A stretch of DNA of 64,000 nt from Lachnospiraceae bacterium UBA7202 (GTDB lineage Bacteria; Bacillota; Clostridia; Lachnospirales; Lachnospiraceae). Below the pieces are notes generated by a model. The model made no database searches and was not told where the DNA came from. It worked only from the letters and a program-made list of their open reading frames with translations. The stretch covers positions 1 to 64,000 of the forward strand of contig DKUO01000025.1 of the NCBI GenBank assembly GCA_002490705.1. The letters run 5' to 3'. A program made the translations under genes and the position numbers. This document shows positions 8,136 through 17,033 of this stretch, piece by piece (the stretch's first letter is position 1; every line of letters begins with the position of its first letter).

Positions 8136-10528
8136 TGGGCAGACAGAAAAACCGCGGGGATTGGGTGGCCTATTACATGGCGGCCTATGAGGAAGAACGA
8201 AAAAAGAATACGCAGATGGCCGGCCGGATTGCCGATGCGGAGAGACGGCAGGCGGACCTTTCGGATAATCTGAACCGTATCTGTGCGAATCCGCTGTACC
8301 GCATGGCATCCAAAGCGTCGGCTCCAGCGAGGAGAGTGCTTCGCCGGGTAACGGGCAGTGCAGAGCCGGATGAGAGACTGCCTCGGGTGGAGGCGTCTAA
8401 GGAGAGGCAGCTTGCTTACGAGAAGACGTTAAAAGAGCAGGCAAATCCTTACCAGCAATGGATTGCTTTCTGCGAAAAGGCCGGAGCGGAAAATAGAAAA
8501 ACGAGCGTTATCCCAAAGGCGGAAGCGATTGTAGTGCAGGGATTTCGCGAGATTGCAGTGCCGGATACGGATGTCCGTATTCTGACCTACGGTGACGGAC
8601 AGCTTGCGCCCCATGTATTTTCGTCGGTGAAGGCTTATTTTGCGAAATACAGCGAATGTCTTCTTGCCTATGCGGATGAGGATTTTTATCTGGAAAATCA
8701 GATGAAGAGAGTGGAACCATGGTTTAAGCCGGACTATTCTCCCGATACGCTGCTTGCTTTTCAGTATTGGGGACATTTTCTGGCGGTCAGGGTTCCTGTG
8801 CTTGACAGCATGAGCTACCGGATGGTGAGCATGAAGGACCCGGATGTGGGGTTCTATGAATTGTGCCTGCGTCTGGAGGAGAAGATTGCAGAGCTTGCCG
8901 GAGGGGACTTTAGAAAAAGGCAGGCTATGGTCGGCCATATAGAGGAAATTCTCTACCACAGAAGAACCGATAAGTCCATCGAGGAACTCCGTCATGACCT
9001 TGCCGAAGGGGAATATCTGATCGGCGCGTCATCCAAATTTGTGACCATGAAGCAGGACATGCTTATGAGACGGGGAATGCAGGGACAGCTTTTGCAGGGG
9101 GCGGACCCGGATATCTATCATCTGCTCTATGACACTTCCGTTTCAGGCAGGGAGCGCTGTACCCGTTCCGGCAGTGAGAATATGGCGATTGCGCCCCACC
9201 GGGTGGTGTCCGTGATTATTCTCTCGAAGGATCACCCGGAGGTGCTTGAAAACTGCCTGCGCTCCTTCAAGGAGAAAACCCAGTACCGCTATTATGAGTG
9301 GATTGTGGTGGACAACGGAAGCAGCGGGGAAAATCGGGAAAAGATGGAGGCATTACAGGAGACCTACGATTTTACCTATCTCTATGAACCGATGCCCTTT
9401 AATTTTTCCCAAATGTGCAATCTGGGGGAGAAGAAGGCGAGAGGCGACCTGATTCTTCTGATGAACGACGATATCGAGATCATTGAGGAAAGCTGGCTGG
9501 GCCGTATGGCGGGACAGGCACTTTTGCCCTACGTGGGCGCGGTGGGCGCGAAGCTGTGGTATGCGGGGACGGAAAACATCCAACATGCGGGTATCACCAA
9601 TATGAAGATCGGGCCTTCCCACAAGCTGGTTACCTTCCCCGACGAGGAGGATTACTATTTCGGCAGAAACCGCGTTACTTATAATGTGGCAGGTGTGACG
9701 GGCGCCTGTCTGATGGTTTCGAGGAAAAAGTACGAGGAGATCGGGGGACTTGACGAGACTCTGCCGGTATCCTACAACGATGTGGATTTCTGTTTCCGGC
9801 TTTTGGAGGCGGGCTATGTCAATGTACAGAGAAATGACGCGATTCTCTGGCACCATGAATCGTTAAGCAGAGGTCTGGATGAACAGAGCGGCGAGAAGTG
9901 GGAGAGACTGCTTGCCGAGAAGGAAGCGCTCTATAAGCGGCATCCGGCATTCTGCGGCAGGGACCCTTTTTACCATAAGAATCTGATTGACAATGCGTCA
10001 GATTACACCTGTAATTATAAGTTTCCCTATGAGGATCATCTCTGTACGCAGGAAGTCCGGTTTGTGACCAAAAAGGCTCTGCGCAGGCTGATCAGGAAGG
10101 CGGGGCGGGGGAGTCTGCGCCTGACGGTGGACCGGGCCGAGATGCAGCATAAAATCCACAGGGACGAGCCGGATATCGTCTGGATTATGGGGTGGGACTA
10201 TCTGCCCGGGGCGGATAACGCGGCTTTTGAGCGAAAAGTGATTTTGCAGCGCACCGACGGCGGCGGTTATCTGGCCGTTCCCACAGACTGGCATCGGGAG
10301 GATGTGGAGGAGATTCTGCCGGAGGAGAAAAATATCGGCCTTGCGGGATTTGTCCTGCGGGTGCGGCAGGAGGATTTGACGCCGGGAGAATACCGGGTGG
10401 GGATGATTGCCACCGGAAAAGTGCCCGGCGAGGCGGAGCCGGAACTGGCCTTTGTGGATTGGTCTGAGTGCAGGATCACCATAGAGCAGAAGGATGCGGA
10501 CGACTCTGACACAGAGAAACAGAAATGA
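8135..10528 (+). CDS. large two-domain GT2 glycosyltransferase
   Basis: A 797-residue cytosolic protein whose ATG overlaps the previous stop. Residues 1-70 are charged and helical. Residues about 110-320 carry only the later half of a GT2 domain (AYADEDFYLENQ, then WFKPDYSPDTLLAFQYWGHF), without a clear N-terminal nucleotide-binding strand, so this copy may be degenerate. A complete GT2 domain follows from about residue 357 with VSVIILSKDHPEVL, VVDNGSSGEN, LLMNDDIEI and the late YNDVDFCFRLLEAGY. A C-terminal part of about 130 residues is unassigned. Such proteins resemble rhamnosyltransferases of rhamnan-type cell-wall polymers. Donor and acceptor cannot be read from sequence. Confidence 0.85.
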   Translation: MGRQKNRGDWVAYYMAAYEEERKKNTQMAGRIADAERRQADLSDNLNRICANPLYRMASKASAPARRVLRRVTGSAEPDERLPRVEASKERQLAYEKTLKEQANPYQQWIAFCEKAGAENRKTSVIPKAEAIVVQGFREIAVPDTDVRILTYGDGQLAPHVFSSVKAYFAKYSECLLAYADEDFYLENQMKRVEPWFKPDYSPDTLLAFQYWGHFLAVRVPVLDSMSYRMVSMKDPDVGFYELCLRLEEKIAELAGGDFRKRQAMVGHIEEILYHRRTDKSIEELRHDLAEGEYLIGASSKFVTMKQDMLMRRGMQGQLLQGADPDIYHLLYDTSVSGRERCTRSGSENMAIAPHRVVSVIILSKDHPEVLENCLRSFKEKTQYRYYEWIVVDNGSSGENREKMEALQETYDFTYLYEPMPFNFSQMCNLGEKKARGDLILLMNDDIEIIEESWLGRMAGQALLPYVGAVGAKLWYAGTENIQHAGITNMKIGPSHKLVTFPDEEDYYFGRNRVTYNVAGVTGACLMVSRKKYEEIGGLDETLPVSYNDVDFCFRLLEAGYVNVQRNDAILWHHESLSRGLDEQSGEKWERLLAEKEALYKRHPAFCGRDPFYHKNLIDNASDYTCNYKFPYEDHLCTQEVRFVTKKALRRLIRKAGRGSLRLTVDRAEMQHKIHRDEPDIVWIMGWDYLPGADNAAFERKVILQRTDGGGYLAVPTDWHREDVEEILPEEKNIGLAGFVLRVRQEDLTPGEYRVGMIATGKVPGEAEPELAFVDWSECRITIEQKDADDSDTEKQK

Positions 10529-12555
10529 GGTTTGGCATGGAACGAGGGGATATGACGGAGGCGGAAGCGCTCCGCTATTACAAGGAATCCTATAAGAGAG
10601 AAAGACGCCGGGGCCGCACGCTGCGGTGTAAGCTGGCGGAGGCGGAAAAAAATAAGGAGATGATCCAGAGGAGGCTTGACAAAATCAAGGGCAGCTTTTT
10701 GTGGCGGGCCTCTAAGCCGCTTCGCACGCTGTTTCACAAGGTTGCCCGCATGAAAGAGCGGCTGGGCTATTATGGGAGCCTTAAGGGGATTGCCAGAAAA
10801 ATAAACGCCAAGATGATAGAACGGCAGGCAAGGGTGCAGCACGGGACAGCCAGCTTTCCGGAGATTGAGGAGGCGGCAAGACAGCGGCTTCACAAGTTCG
10901 ACCGGGAGGTAAAGTTCAGTATTCTCATGCCCCTCTACAATACGCCGGAGAAGTTTTTGCGGCAGGCCATTGAGTCCGTGATTGATCAGACCTATGAGAA
11001 CTGGGAGCTGTGTCTGGCGGACGGGTCGGACGAGGAGCACGCCTATGTGGAGCAGGTCTGCCGGGAATACATGGACAAGGATAAACAGTATCTGCGTCCC
11101 AGAAGCAGCCTTTACTGCCGGATTTTGTATAAAAAACTGGAGAAAAACGAAGGGATATCGGGCAACACGAACGCCTGCCTTTCGCTGGCCTCGGGAAATT
11201 ATATCGCGCTTTTTGACCATGACGATGTGCTGCATCCCAGCGTCCTCTACGAGTATATGAAAGTGATTTGTGAAAAAGGCGCGGATTATATCTACTGCGA
11301 CGAGGCAACTTTTAAGGGCAGCGGAACCATAGACGACATGATTACCCTGCACTTTAAGCCGGACTATGCGCCGGATAATCTGCGGGCGAACAACTATATC
11401 TGCCATTTCAGCGCCTTTGCCAGAAAGCTTTTGGACGGCACGCAGCTGTTCCGTTCGGAGTTTGACGGAAGTCAGGATCACGATATGATTCTGCGTCTCA
11501 CCTCCCGCGCAAAATGTGTGGTGCATGTGCCGAAACTCCTCTATTATTGGAGATCTCATGAGGGAAGCGTGGCCTCCGACATCAATGCGAAGAGTTATGC
11601 CATCGAGGCGGCCAAGGGAGCGGTGGCGGCCCACCTGACTGCGCAGGGCTTTAAGAATTTTGAGATCACTTCCACCAAGGCATTTGAGACCATTTTCCAG
11701 ATCAAATATGAGATTCTGGGAAATCCCAAGGTGTCTATTGTTATTCCCAACAGGGACCATCTGGAAGATTTGACCCGCTGTATCTCTTCTATTGTGGAGC
11801 GCAGCACTTACGATAATTACGAGATCATTGTGATCGAAAACAACAGCTGTAGGGACGAAGTGTTTGCTTATTATAAGGAAATACAGAAAAATCCCGCTAT
11901 TCGGGTGATTACTTACGAGGGAGAATTTAACTATTCCCGCGTCAACAATCTGGGCGTGGCACAGGCAGGGGGCGAGTATGTGCTTCTTCTGAATAACGAT
12001 ACCGCGGTGATTACGCCGGACTGGATCGAGGAACTTTTGATGTATGCCCAGCGGGGCGATGTGGGCGCGGTGGGTGCGAAACTTTATTACGAAGACAGGA
12101 CGATCCAGCATGCGGGCGTGGTGCTGGGACTTGGCGCGCACGGGACGGCAGGACACAGCCATTATCTGGTAGACAGCCGCAATCTGGGCTATATGGGAAG
12201 GCTCTGCTATGCCCAGAATGTGATGGCGGTGACGGGAGCCTGCCTGATGATGCAAAAGGCGTTGTATGAGGAGCTGGGCGGGTTGGATGAGACCTTTGCC
12301 GTGGCCTTAAACGATGTGGATCTGTGCATCCGCGCGTGGAAAGCTGGGCGCGTGAATGTCTTTACGCCCTTTGCGGAGCTTTACCACTATGAATCCGCTT
12401 CCCGCGGTTCGGATCTTGCAGGGAAAAATGCCGAGCGCTACGAGAAGGAGTCGGCGCTGTTCCGGGAAAAGTGGAAGGAGCTGCTGGAGCAGGGAGATCC
12501 TTACTATAATCCGAATTTTTCGCTTGAGAGGAGCGATTTCGCACTGAAAATATAA
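10525..12555 (+). CDS. large two-domain GT2 glycosyltransferase
   Basis: A 676-residue protein overlapping the previous gene by ATGA. A basic helical N-terminus (residues 1-70) precedes a first full GT2 domain from about residue 130 (FSILMPLYNTPEKFLRQAI, then ALFDHDDVLHPSVL). A second begins near residue 405 (VSIVIPNRDHLEDLTRCI, LLLNNDTAVITPDW, ALNDVDLCIRAWKAGR). Two GT2 modules in one chain usually mean two different linkages or a processive enzyme. It closes the block of coupled genes that began with rfbC; a new promoter follows. ATG 10537 is a possible later start. Confidence 0.87.
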   Translation: MRFGMERGDMTEAEALRYYKESYKRERRRGRTLRCKLAEAEKNKEMIQRRLDKIKGSFLWRASKPLRTLFHKVARMKERLGYYGSLKGIARKINAKMIERQARVQHGTASFPEIEEAARQRLHKFDREVKFSILMPLYNTPEKFLRQAIESVIDQTYENWELCLADGSDEEHAYVEQVCREYMDKDKQYLRPRSSLYCRILYKKLEKNEGISGNTNACLSLASGNYIALFDHDDVLHPSVLYEYMKVICEKGADYIYCDEATFKGSGTIDDMITLHFKPDYAPDNLRANNYICHFSAFARKLLDGTQLFRSEFDGSQDHDMILRLTSRAKCVVHVPKLLYYWRSHEGSVASDINAKSYAIEAAKGAVAAHLTAQGFKNFEITSTKAFETIFQIKYEILGNPKVSIVIPNRDHLEDLTRCISSIVERSTYDNYEIIVIENNSCRDEVFAYYKEIQKNPAIRVITYEGEFNYSRVNNLGVAQAGGEYVLLLNNDTAVITPDWIEELLMYAQRGDVGAVGAKLYYEDRTIQHAGVVLGLGAHGTAGHSHYLVDSRNLGYMGRLCYAQNVMAVTGACLMMQKALYEELGGLDETFAVALNDVDLCIRAWKAGRVNVFTPFAELYHYESASRGSDLAGKNAERYEKESALFREKWKELLEQGDPYYNPNFSLERSDFALKI

Positions 12556-12564
12556 AGGATATAT

Positions 12565-12593
12565 TTGCGGTGGGAATGGATGTGTGGTAAAAT
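12565..12593 (+). promoter_or_regulatory. sigma-A promoter for phosphoglucomutase gene
   Basis: TTGCGG (12565-12570), a 17-base spacer and TAAAAT (12588-12593) lie 70 bases before the phosphoglucomutase start. The gap is AT-rich and has no coding frame. Confidence 0.65.
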
Positions 12594-12663
12594 AAAGACT
12601 ATATATTAAAGGAAAAGGATAATAAATAACATATGTAATTATAAAAATAAGGAGGGTTTCAAG

Positions 12664-14385
12664 ATGGGTTACAAAGAGCAATTCGAGTTTTGGCTGGAGG
12701 ATTCCTACTTTGACGAGGCGACCAAGCAGGAGCTTCTGGCGATCAGGAATGACGAGAAGGAGATCGAGGACCGCTTTTATAAGGAGCTTGCCTTCGGTAC
12801 GGGGGGACTGCGCGGTGTGATCGGCGCCGGCACGAACCGGATGAACATCTACACGGTTCGCAAGGCGACGCAGGGGCTCTCCAATTACATAAAGAAGCAG
12901 GGCGGCGAGAAAAAGGGTGTGGCGATCGCTTACGATTCCAGAAGAATGTCTCCCGAGTTCGCTGACGAGGCGGCTCTGTGCCTTGCGGCAAACGGCATTA
13001 AGGCTTATGTGTTCGACGCGCTTCGGCCTACGCCGGAATTATCCTTTGCCCTGCGCACGCTGGGATGCATTTCGGGTATTGTGATCACGGCCAGCCATAA
13101 TCCGCCGGAGTATAACGGATATAAGTGCTATTGGGAGGACGGCGCGCAGGTGACGGCGCCGAAGGACAAAGAGATTATCACGGAAGTAAACAACGTGACC
13201 GACTACCATACCGTGAAGACCATGGACAAGGAGGAGGCTAAGAAGGCCGGACTCTATGAGGTGATCGGTAAGGAAATTGACGATAAGTATATGGAGGAAT
13301 TGAAAAAGCAGATCATCCATCCCGACGTCATTAAGGAAATGGCGGAGGATATGAAGATTGTGTACTCGCCCTTCAATGGTACGGGCAATGTGCCGGTGAG
13401 ACGGATTCTCTCAGAGCTGGGCTTTAAGCATGTATATGTGGTGCCGGAACAGGAAATGCCGGACCCTGATTTTACTACGCTGGAATATCCGAACCCGGAA
13501 GATCCCAAGGCATTTACGCTTGCGCTGAAGCTCGCGAAGGAGAAGAACGCGGATATCGTGCTGGCGACAGACCCGGACGCGGACAGACTCGGTATCTATG
13601 CCCTTGATACCAAGTCCGGCGAATATGTGCCCTTTACGGGTAACATGTCCGGCATGTTGATTGCGGAATATATTTTGAGGGAGCGGACAGCCACAGGCAA
13701 GATGCCCGAGAATCCCGCTCTCGTGACCACCATTGTCACCACCAACATGGCGCGGGCGATTGCGGAGGATTACAAGGTAAGATTTATCGAGGTTCTGACG
13801 GGCTTTAAGTATATTGGCGAGCAGATCAAGTTCTTTGAGCAGAGCGGTTCCAACAACTATGTGTTCGGACTGGAAGAGAGCTACGGCTGTCTTGCGGGAA
13901 CCCATGCGAGAGATAAGGACGCTATCGTGGCAGTGATGTGCCTGTGCGAAATGGCCGCATGGTGTAAGAAGAACGGCAGAACCGTCTGGGATCAGATGAT
14001 TAACCTCTATGAAAAATACGGTTACTATAAAGAGAGCCAGTATTCCATCACCAAGAAGGGTGTGGAGGGCGCCAAGGAGATTGAGGAGCTGATGAACAAG
14101 CTTCGCCAGAATCCGCCTAAGAGCTTCGGTGAGCTTGCGGTGAAGGAGTTCAGGGATTATGACACAGGAAAGACCCTGAATCTTGAGACAGGCGCAACGG
14201 GCGAGACGGGGCTTCCGAAGTCAAACGTGCTCTACTTTGACCTGACCAATGATTCCTGGTGCTGTGCAAGACCTTCCGGCACGGAGCCGAAGATCAAGTT
14301 TTACATGGGCGTGAAGGGCACGAGTCTGGAGGATGCGCAGGCAAAGCTTGACAGGCTGACCGAAGAGGTAAAGAAAAATATCTAG
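12664..14385 (+). CDS. pgcA: alpha-phosphoglucomutase/phosphomannomutase
   Basis: A 573-residue cytosolic enzyme interconverting glucose-6-phosphate and glucose-1-phosphate. All four family signatures are present: GTGGLRGVIGAG near residue 40, the phosphoserine loop TASHNPPEYNGYK (Ser 144), the metal loop DPDADRLGI, and the phosphate-binding loop CARPSGTEPKIKF. EESYG, the sugar-specificity motif, is also there. Length fits the long bacterial class like B. subtilis PgcA. It has its own promoter and a strong AAGGAGG site. It feeds glucose-1-phosphate to RfbA here and probably also to GlgC about 37 kb away. Confidence 0.95.
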   Translation: MGYKEQFEFWLEDSYFDEATKQELLAIRNDEKEIEDRFYKELAFGTGGLRGVIGAGTNRMNIYTVRKATQGLSNYIKKQGGEKKGVAIAYDSRRMSPEFADEAALCLAANGIKAYVFDALRPTPELSFALRTLGCISGIVITASHNPPEYNGYKCYWEDGAQVTAPKDKEIITEVNNVTDYHTVKTMDKEEAKKAGLYEVIGKEIDDKYMEELKKQIIHPDVIKEMAEDMKIVYSPFNGTGNVPVRRILSELGFKHVYVVPEQEMPDPDFTTLEYPNPEDPKAFTLALKLAKEKNADIVLATDPDADRLGIYALDTKSGEYVPFTGNMSGMLIAEYILRERTATGKMPENPALVTTIVTTNMARAIAEDYKVRFIEVLTGFKYIGEQIKFFEQSGSNNYVFGLEESYGCLAGTHARDKDAIVAVMCLCEMAAWCKKNGRTVWDQMINLYEKYGYYKESQYSITKKGVEGAKEIEELMNKLRQNPPKSFGELAVKEFRDYDTGKTLNLETGATGETGLPKSNVLYFDLTNDSWCCARPSGTEPKIKFYMGVKGTSLEDAQAKLDRLTEEVKKNI

Positions 14386-14400
14386 GAGTGAGAAAAACAG

Positions 14401-14434
14401 GCCGTCCGGCATGTAAGTGCAGGGCGGCTTGCTT
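14401..14434 (+). terminator. possible terminator after phosphoglucomutase
   Basis: GCCGTCC (14401-14407) pairs with GGGCGGC (14422-14428), with one wobble. The hairpin is preceded by GAAAAAC and followed by TTGCTTATT. The loop is long and the T-run broken, so it may be a partial terminator or attenuator before the next GT gene. Confidence 0.4.
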
Positions 14435-14462
14435 ATTCAGGACAAAGACAGGAGACGCTGTA

Positions 14463-15902
14463 GTGGGGAATCGGATACTGAGAATTGACAATGTGAGAAA
14501 AACCGTAAACTATTTGAAGAAGAACGGCTTGGCAGGCACCTTCTATGCGGCGGCGGAGCGCGTGCAGGAGGAAAAAACGGCAGACTACCACTACCTGCCT
14601 CCCGACGAAGAGACGCTGGCGAGGCAGAAACAGGAGACCGCGGACTATCCCTATCTGTTCAGCATTGTTACGCCGGCCTACGAGACGAAAGAGCGGCATC
14701 TGCGCGAAATGATTGCTTCTGTACAGGCCCAGAGCTATTCCCGCTGGGAGTTAGTGATCGTGGATGCCAGCGCTGACGGCGCGGTGGAGCGCACGGTGCG
14801 GCAGGTGATTCACGAGACCGGGGATCTGCGGATACGCTACAGCCGTCTTTCTGAAAACAGGGGCATTGCGGAGAACACCAATGCGGGGATTGCACTGGCG
14901 GCGGGAGAATATATTGCGCTCCTCGATCATGACGATTTTATAACACCTGATGCGTTATATTATATGGCGCGTTTGGTACATCAGGGCAGACAGGAGGGAT
15001 GTGCGCCTGCTCTTTTATATTCCGATGAGGATAAGTATGACGAAGGGGCCAATAGCTACGTTTCTCCGCATGGGAAAGAAGAGTTTAATCTGGATTTAAT
15101 TTTGTCCAACAACTATATCTGCCATTTTTTGGCGGTGGAGGCAGGGCTGATGAAGTCCCTGCTCTTGCGGGGAGAGTATGACGGCGCGCAGGATTACGAT
15201 CTGGTATTGCGGGCTGTGGACAGTCTGTGGCCCGCCGATGCGCTCCTGCCGGAAGCGAGGCGCATCTGTCATATCCCGAGGGTGCTCTACCACTGGCGGT
15301 CTCACCGGGATTCCACGGCCCTGAATACCGGGAGCAAGACCTACGCCTACGAGGCGGGCCGGCGGGCGCTTGCGGATTTTTGTGAGAGACGGGGATTCCG
15401 GGCGCAGGTGGAGCACAGCCTGCATCTGGGATTTTATCACATATGTTACGAACCGGATCTCCTTTCCGTGAGACGGGAGGCGGGGGCAGTGGGCGGAAGG
15501 CTTTTGGACGGGCGGGGACGGATTTTCGCCGGTGCTTACGATGAGAGCGGCCGCTGCCTGTTTGAGGGACTGCCCGCCCGCTTTACAGGAGGGAGCACCC
15601 ACCGGGCGGTGCTGACGCAGGACTGCGCGGCGGTGGATATCCGTTTTATGCGGCTTCGGGAGGAGCTTTGGCCTCTCTTTTCCCAGATTACGGGGCTGCC
15701 CTATCGGGAGAGAAGCCTGACTGTGAAGGAGAACGGCAGGAAGAGAGAGATCCGCATTGCGGATGTGGAGGGACTGTCCTGCGATGAAGCCGGATATCGG
15801 AAATTGAGTATGGCGCTCGGAACGGCGGTGCGAAGGACCGGTTATCTGGTGGTATGGAATCCGTCCTTCAGCTGTGAGGCGGAAAAACGGAGACAGCTAT
15901 GA
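14463..15902 (+). CDS. GT2 family glycosyltransferase
   Basis: A cytosolic protein of about 479 residues. The GT2 core starts near residue 60 with FSIVTPAYETKERHL and includes VIVDASADGAVE, the metal-binding LLDHDDFITPDAL, YSDEDKYDEG and a late HWRSHRDS. About 130 C-terminal residues after the GT2 domain are of unknown fold. I prefer the GTG at 14463, spaced normally behind AGGAG, to the frame-opening GTG at 14388, because the extra 25 residues lie over the hairpin after the previous gene. Its stop overlaps the next gene by ATGA. Confidence 0.82.
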   Translation: MGNRILRIDNVRKTVNYLKKNGLAGTFYAAAERVQEEKTADYHYLPPDEETLARQKQETADYPYLFSIVTPAYETKERHLREMIASVQAQSYSRWELVIVDASADGAVERTVRQVIHETGDLRIRYSRLSENRGIAENTNAGIALAAGEYIALLDHDDFITPDALYYMARLVHQGRQEGCAPALLYSDEDKYDEGANSYVSPHGKEEFNLDLILSNNYICHFLAVEAGLMKSLLLRGEYDGAQDYDLVLRAVDSLWPADALLPEARRICHIPRVLYHWRSHRDSTALNTGSKTYAYEAGRRALADFCERRGFRAQVEHSLHLGFYHICYEPDLLSVRREAGAVGGRLLDGRGRIFAGAYDESGRCLFEGLPARFTGGSTHRAVLTQDCAAVDIRFMRLREELWPLFSQITGLPYRERSLTVKENGRKREIRIADVEGLSCDEAGYRKLSMALGTAVRRTGYLVVWNPSFSCEAEKRRQL

Positions 15903-16864
15903 GTGAAATCAGATCTACGGTGGTTATCCCAAACTACAACGGAATAGCGTATGTGGAAAACTGTCTCACCTCCCTGCGGGATGAGCCGGCCCGGGTGATA
16001 CTGGTGGACAACGGTTCCACGGACGGGAGTCTTGAACTGGTGCGGGAAAAGTTCCCGGAAGTCAAGCTGATTGCCATGGACCGGAATTACGGTTTCTGCA
16101 AAGCGGCCAACAGAGGCATGGAGGCGAGCAAAACAACGTATGTTATTTTACTAAACAACGATACGGTGGTGGAGCCGGGATTTGTGAGGGCGCTGGAGAA
16201 AGCGATGGACAGCGACAGCCGGGCTTTTTCCGGAGCGGCCCGGATGGTGAATCTGCGCCGTCCCGAACGGATCGACGACGCAGGGGACTATTACTGTGCG
16301 CTGGGCTGGGCCTTTGCGGCCGGAAGGGACAAGCTCAGAGAAAACTATGACGGCCCAAGAGAGATTTTTTCCGCCTGCGGCGGCGCCTGCATCTACCGGA
16401 GACAGGTTTTGGAACGGATCGGGCTGTTGGACGAGAACCACTTTGCCTATTTGGAAGATGTGGATCTGGGATACCGGGCCCGCCTGTACGGATACCGGAA
16501 TCTCTATGTGCCCGAGGCGGTGGTGGGTCATGCGGGCAGCGCCTCCTCCGGTTCCCGCTATAACGCGTTTAAGGCAAAGCAGACGGCCAGAAACAGCGTG
16601 TATCTGGCCTATAAGAATATGCCGCCCGCACAGCTTCTGTTGAATCTGCCCTTTCTTCTGGCCGGTTTTCTCATCAAACAGCTTTTTTTCCTGAAAAAAG
16701 GGCTGGGCGGAAGCTGGCTTAAAGGAACGGCGGAAGGTCTGCGCCTGTGCCGTTCGGCGGAGGGACGAAGGAGGCAGGTGCGGTTTGCGTGGAAACGACT
16801 GCCTGTCTATGCGCGCATACAATGGGAATTGTGGCGCAATATATGGTATCGGTTTTATTTGTAG
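15899..16864 (+). CDS. GT2 family glycosyltransferase
   Basis: A 321-residue single-domain GT2 enzyme with TVVIPNYNGIAYVENCL at the start, ILVDNGSTDGSLELV, the metal-binding ILLNNDTVVEPGF and YLEDVDLGYRARLYGYR late. It resembles WbbL-type rhamnosyltransferases, though specificity is inference. A hydrophobic stretch near residues 245-265 and a basic tail could hold it at the membrane. It is translationally coupled to the upstream GT and is the last gene before a new promoter. Confidence 0.87.
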   Translation: MSEIRSTVVIPNYNGIAYVENCLTSLRDEPARVILVDNGSTDGSLELVREKFPEVKLIAMDRNYGFCKAANRGMEASKTTYVILLNNDTVVEPGFVRALEKAMDSDSRAFSGAARMVNLRRPERIDDAGDYYCALGWAFAAGRDKLRENYDGPREIFSACGGACIYRRQVLERIGLLDENHFAYLEDVDLGYRARLYGYRNLYVPEAVVGHAGSASSGSRYNAFKAKQTARNSVYLAYKNMPPAQLLLNLPFLLAGFLIKQLFFLKKGLGGSWLKGTAEGLRLCRSAEGRRRQVRFAWKRLPVYARIQWELWRNIWYRFYL

Positions 16865-16896
16865 ATACCATAAATTGTACATTTTGTAAGATATGG

Positions 16897-16925
16897 TTGT
16901 TTTTTCCGCCCGATTATTGTAAAAT
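16897..16925 (+). promoter_or_regulatory. sigma-A promoter for the sugar-phosphate transferase
   Basis: TTGTTT (16897-16902), a 17-base spacer and TAAAAT (16920-16925) stand in the 169-base gap before the WbaP-like gene. The leader of about 100 bases is AT-rich with no obvious fold. Confidence 0.6.
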
Positions 16926-17033
16926 AAGCATAATTATTGCATAGACTATTGGTAAGATGCAATTATTTGGTGAAATCAGAAAAAAACGCATAAAACGCGG
17001 GCCCACGAGTACAGATGTGAGTATGAATAGATT

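Noticed and set aside
10267..12255. Very long minus-strand open frame (662 codons)
   Set aside because: It is antisense to a clear double GT2 gene, lacks a ribosome site and its translation shows no domain; a shadow of GC-biased third positions.
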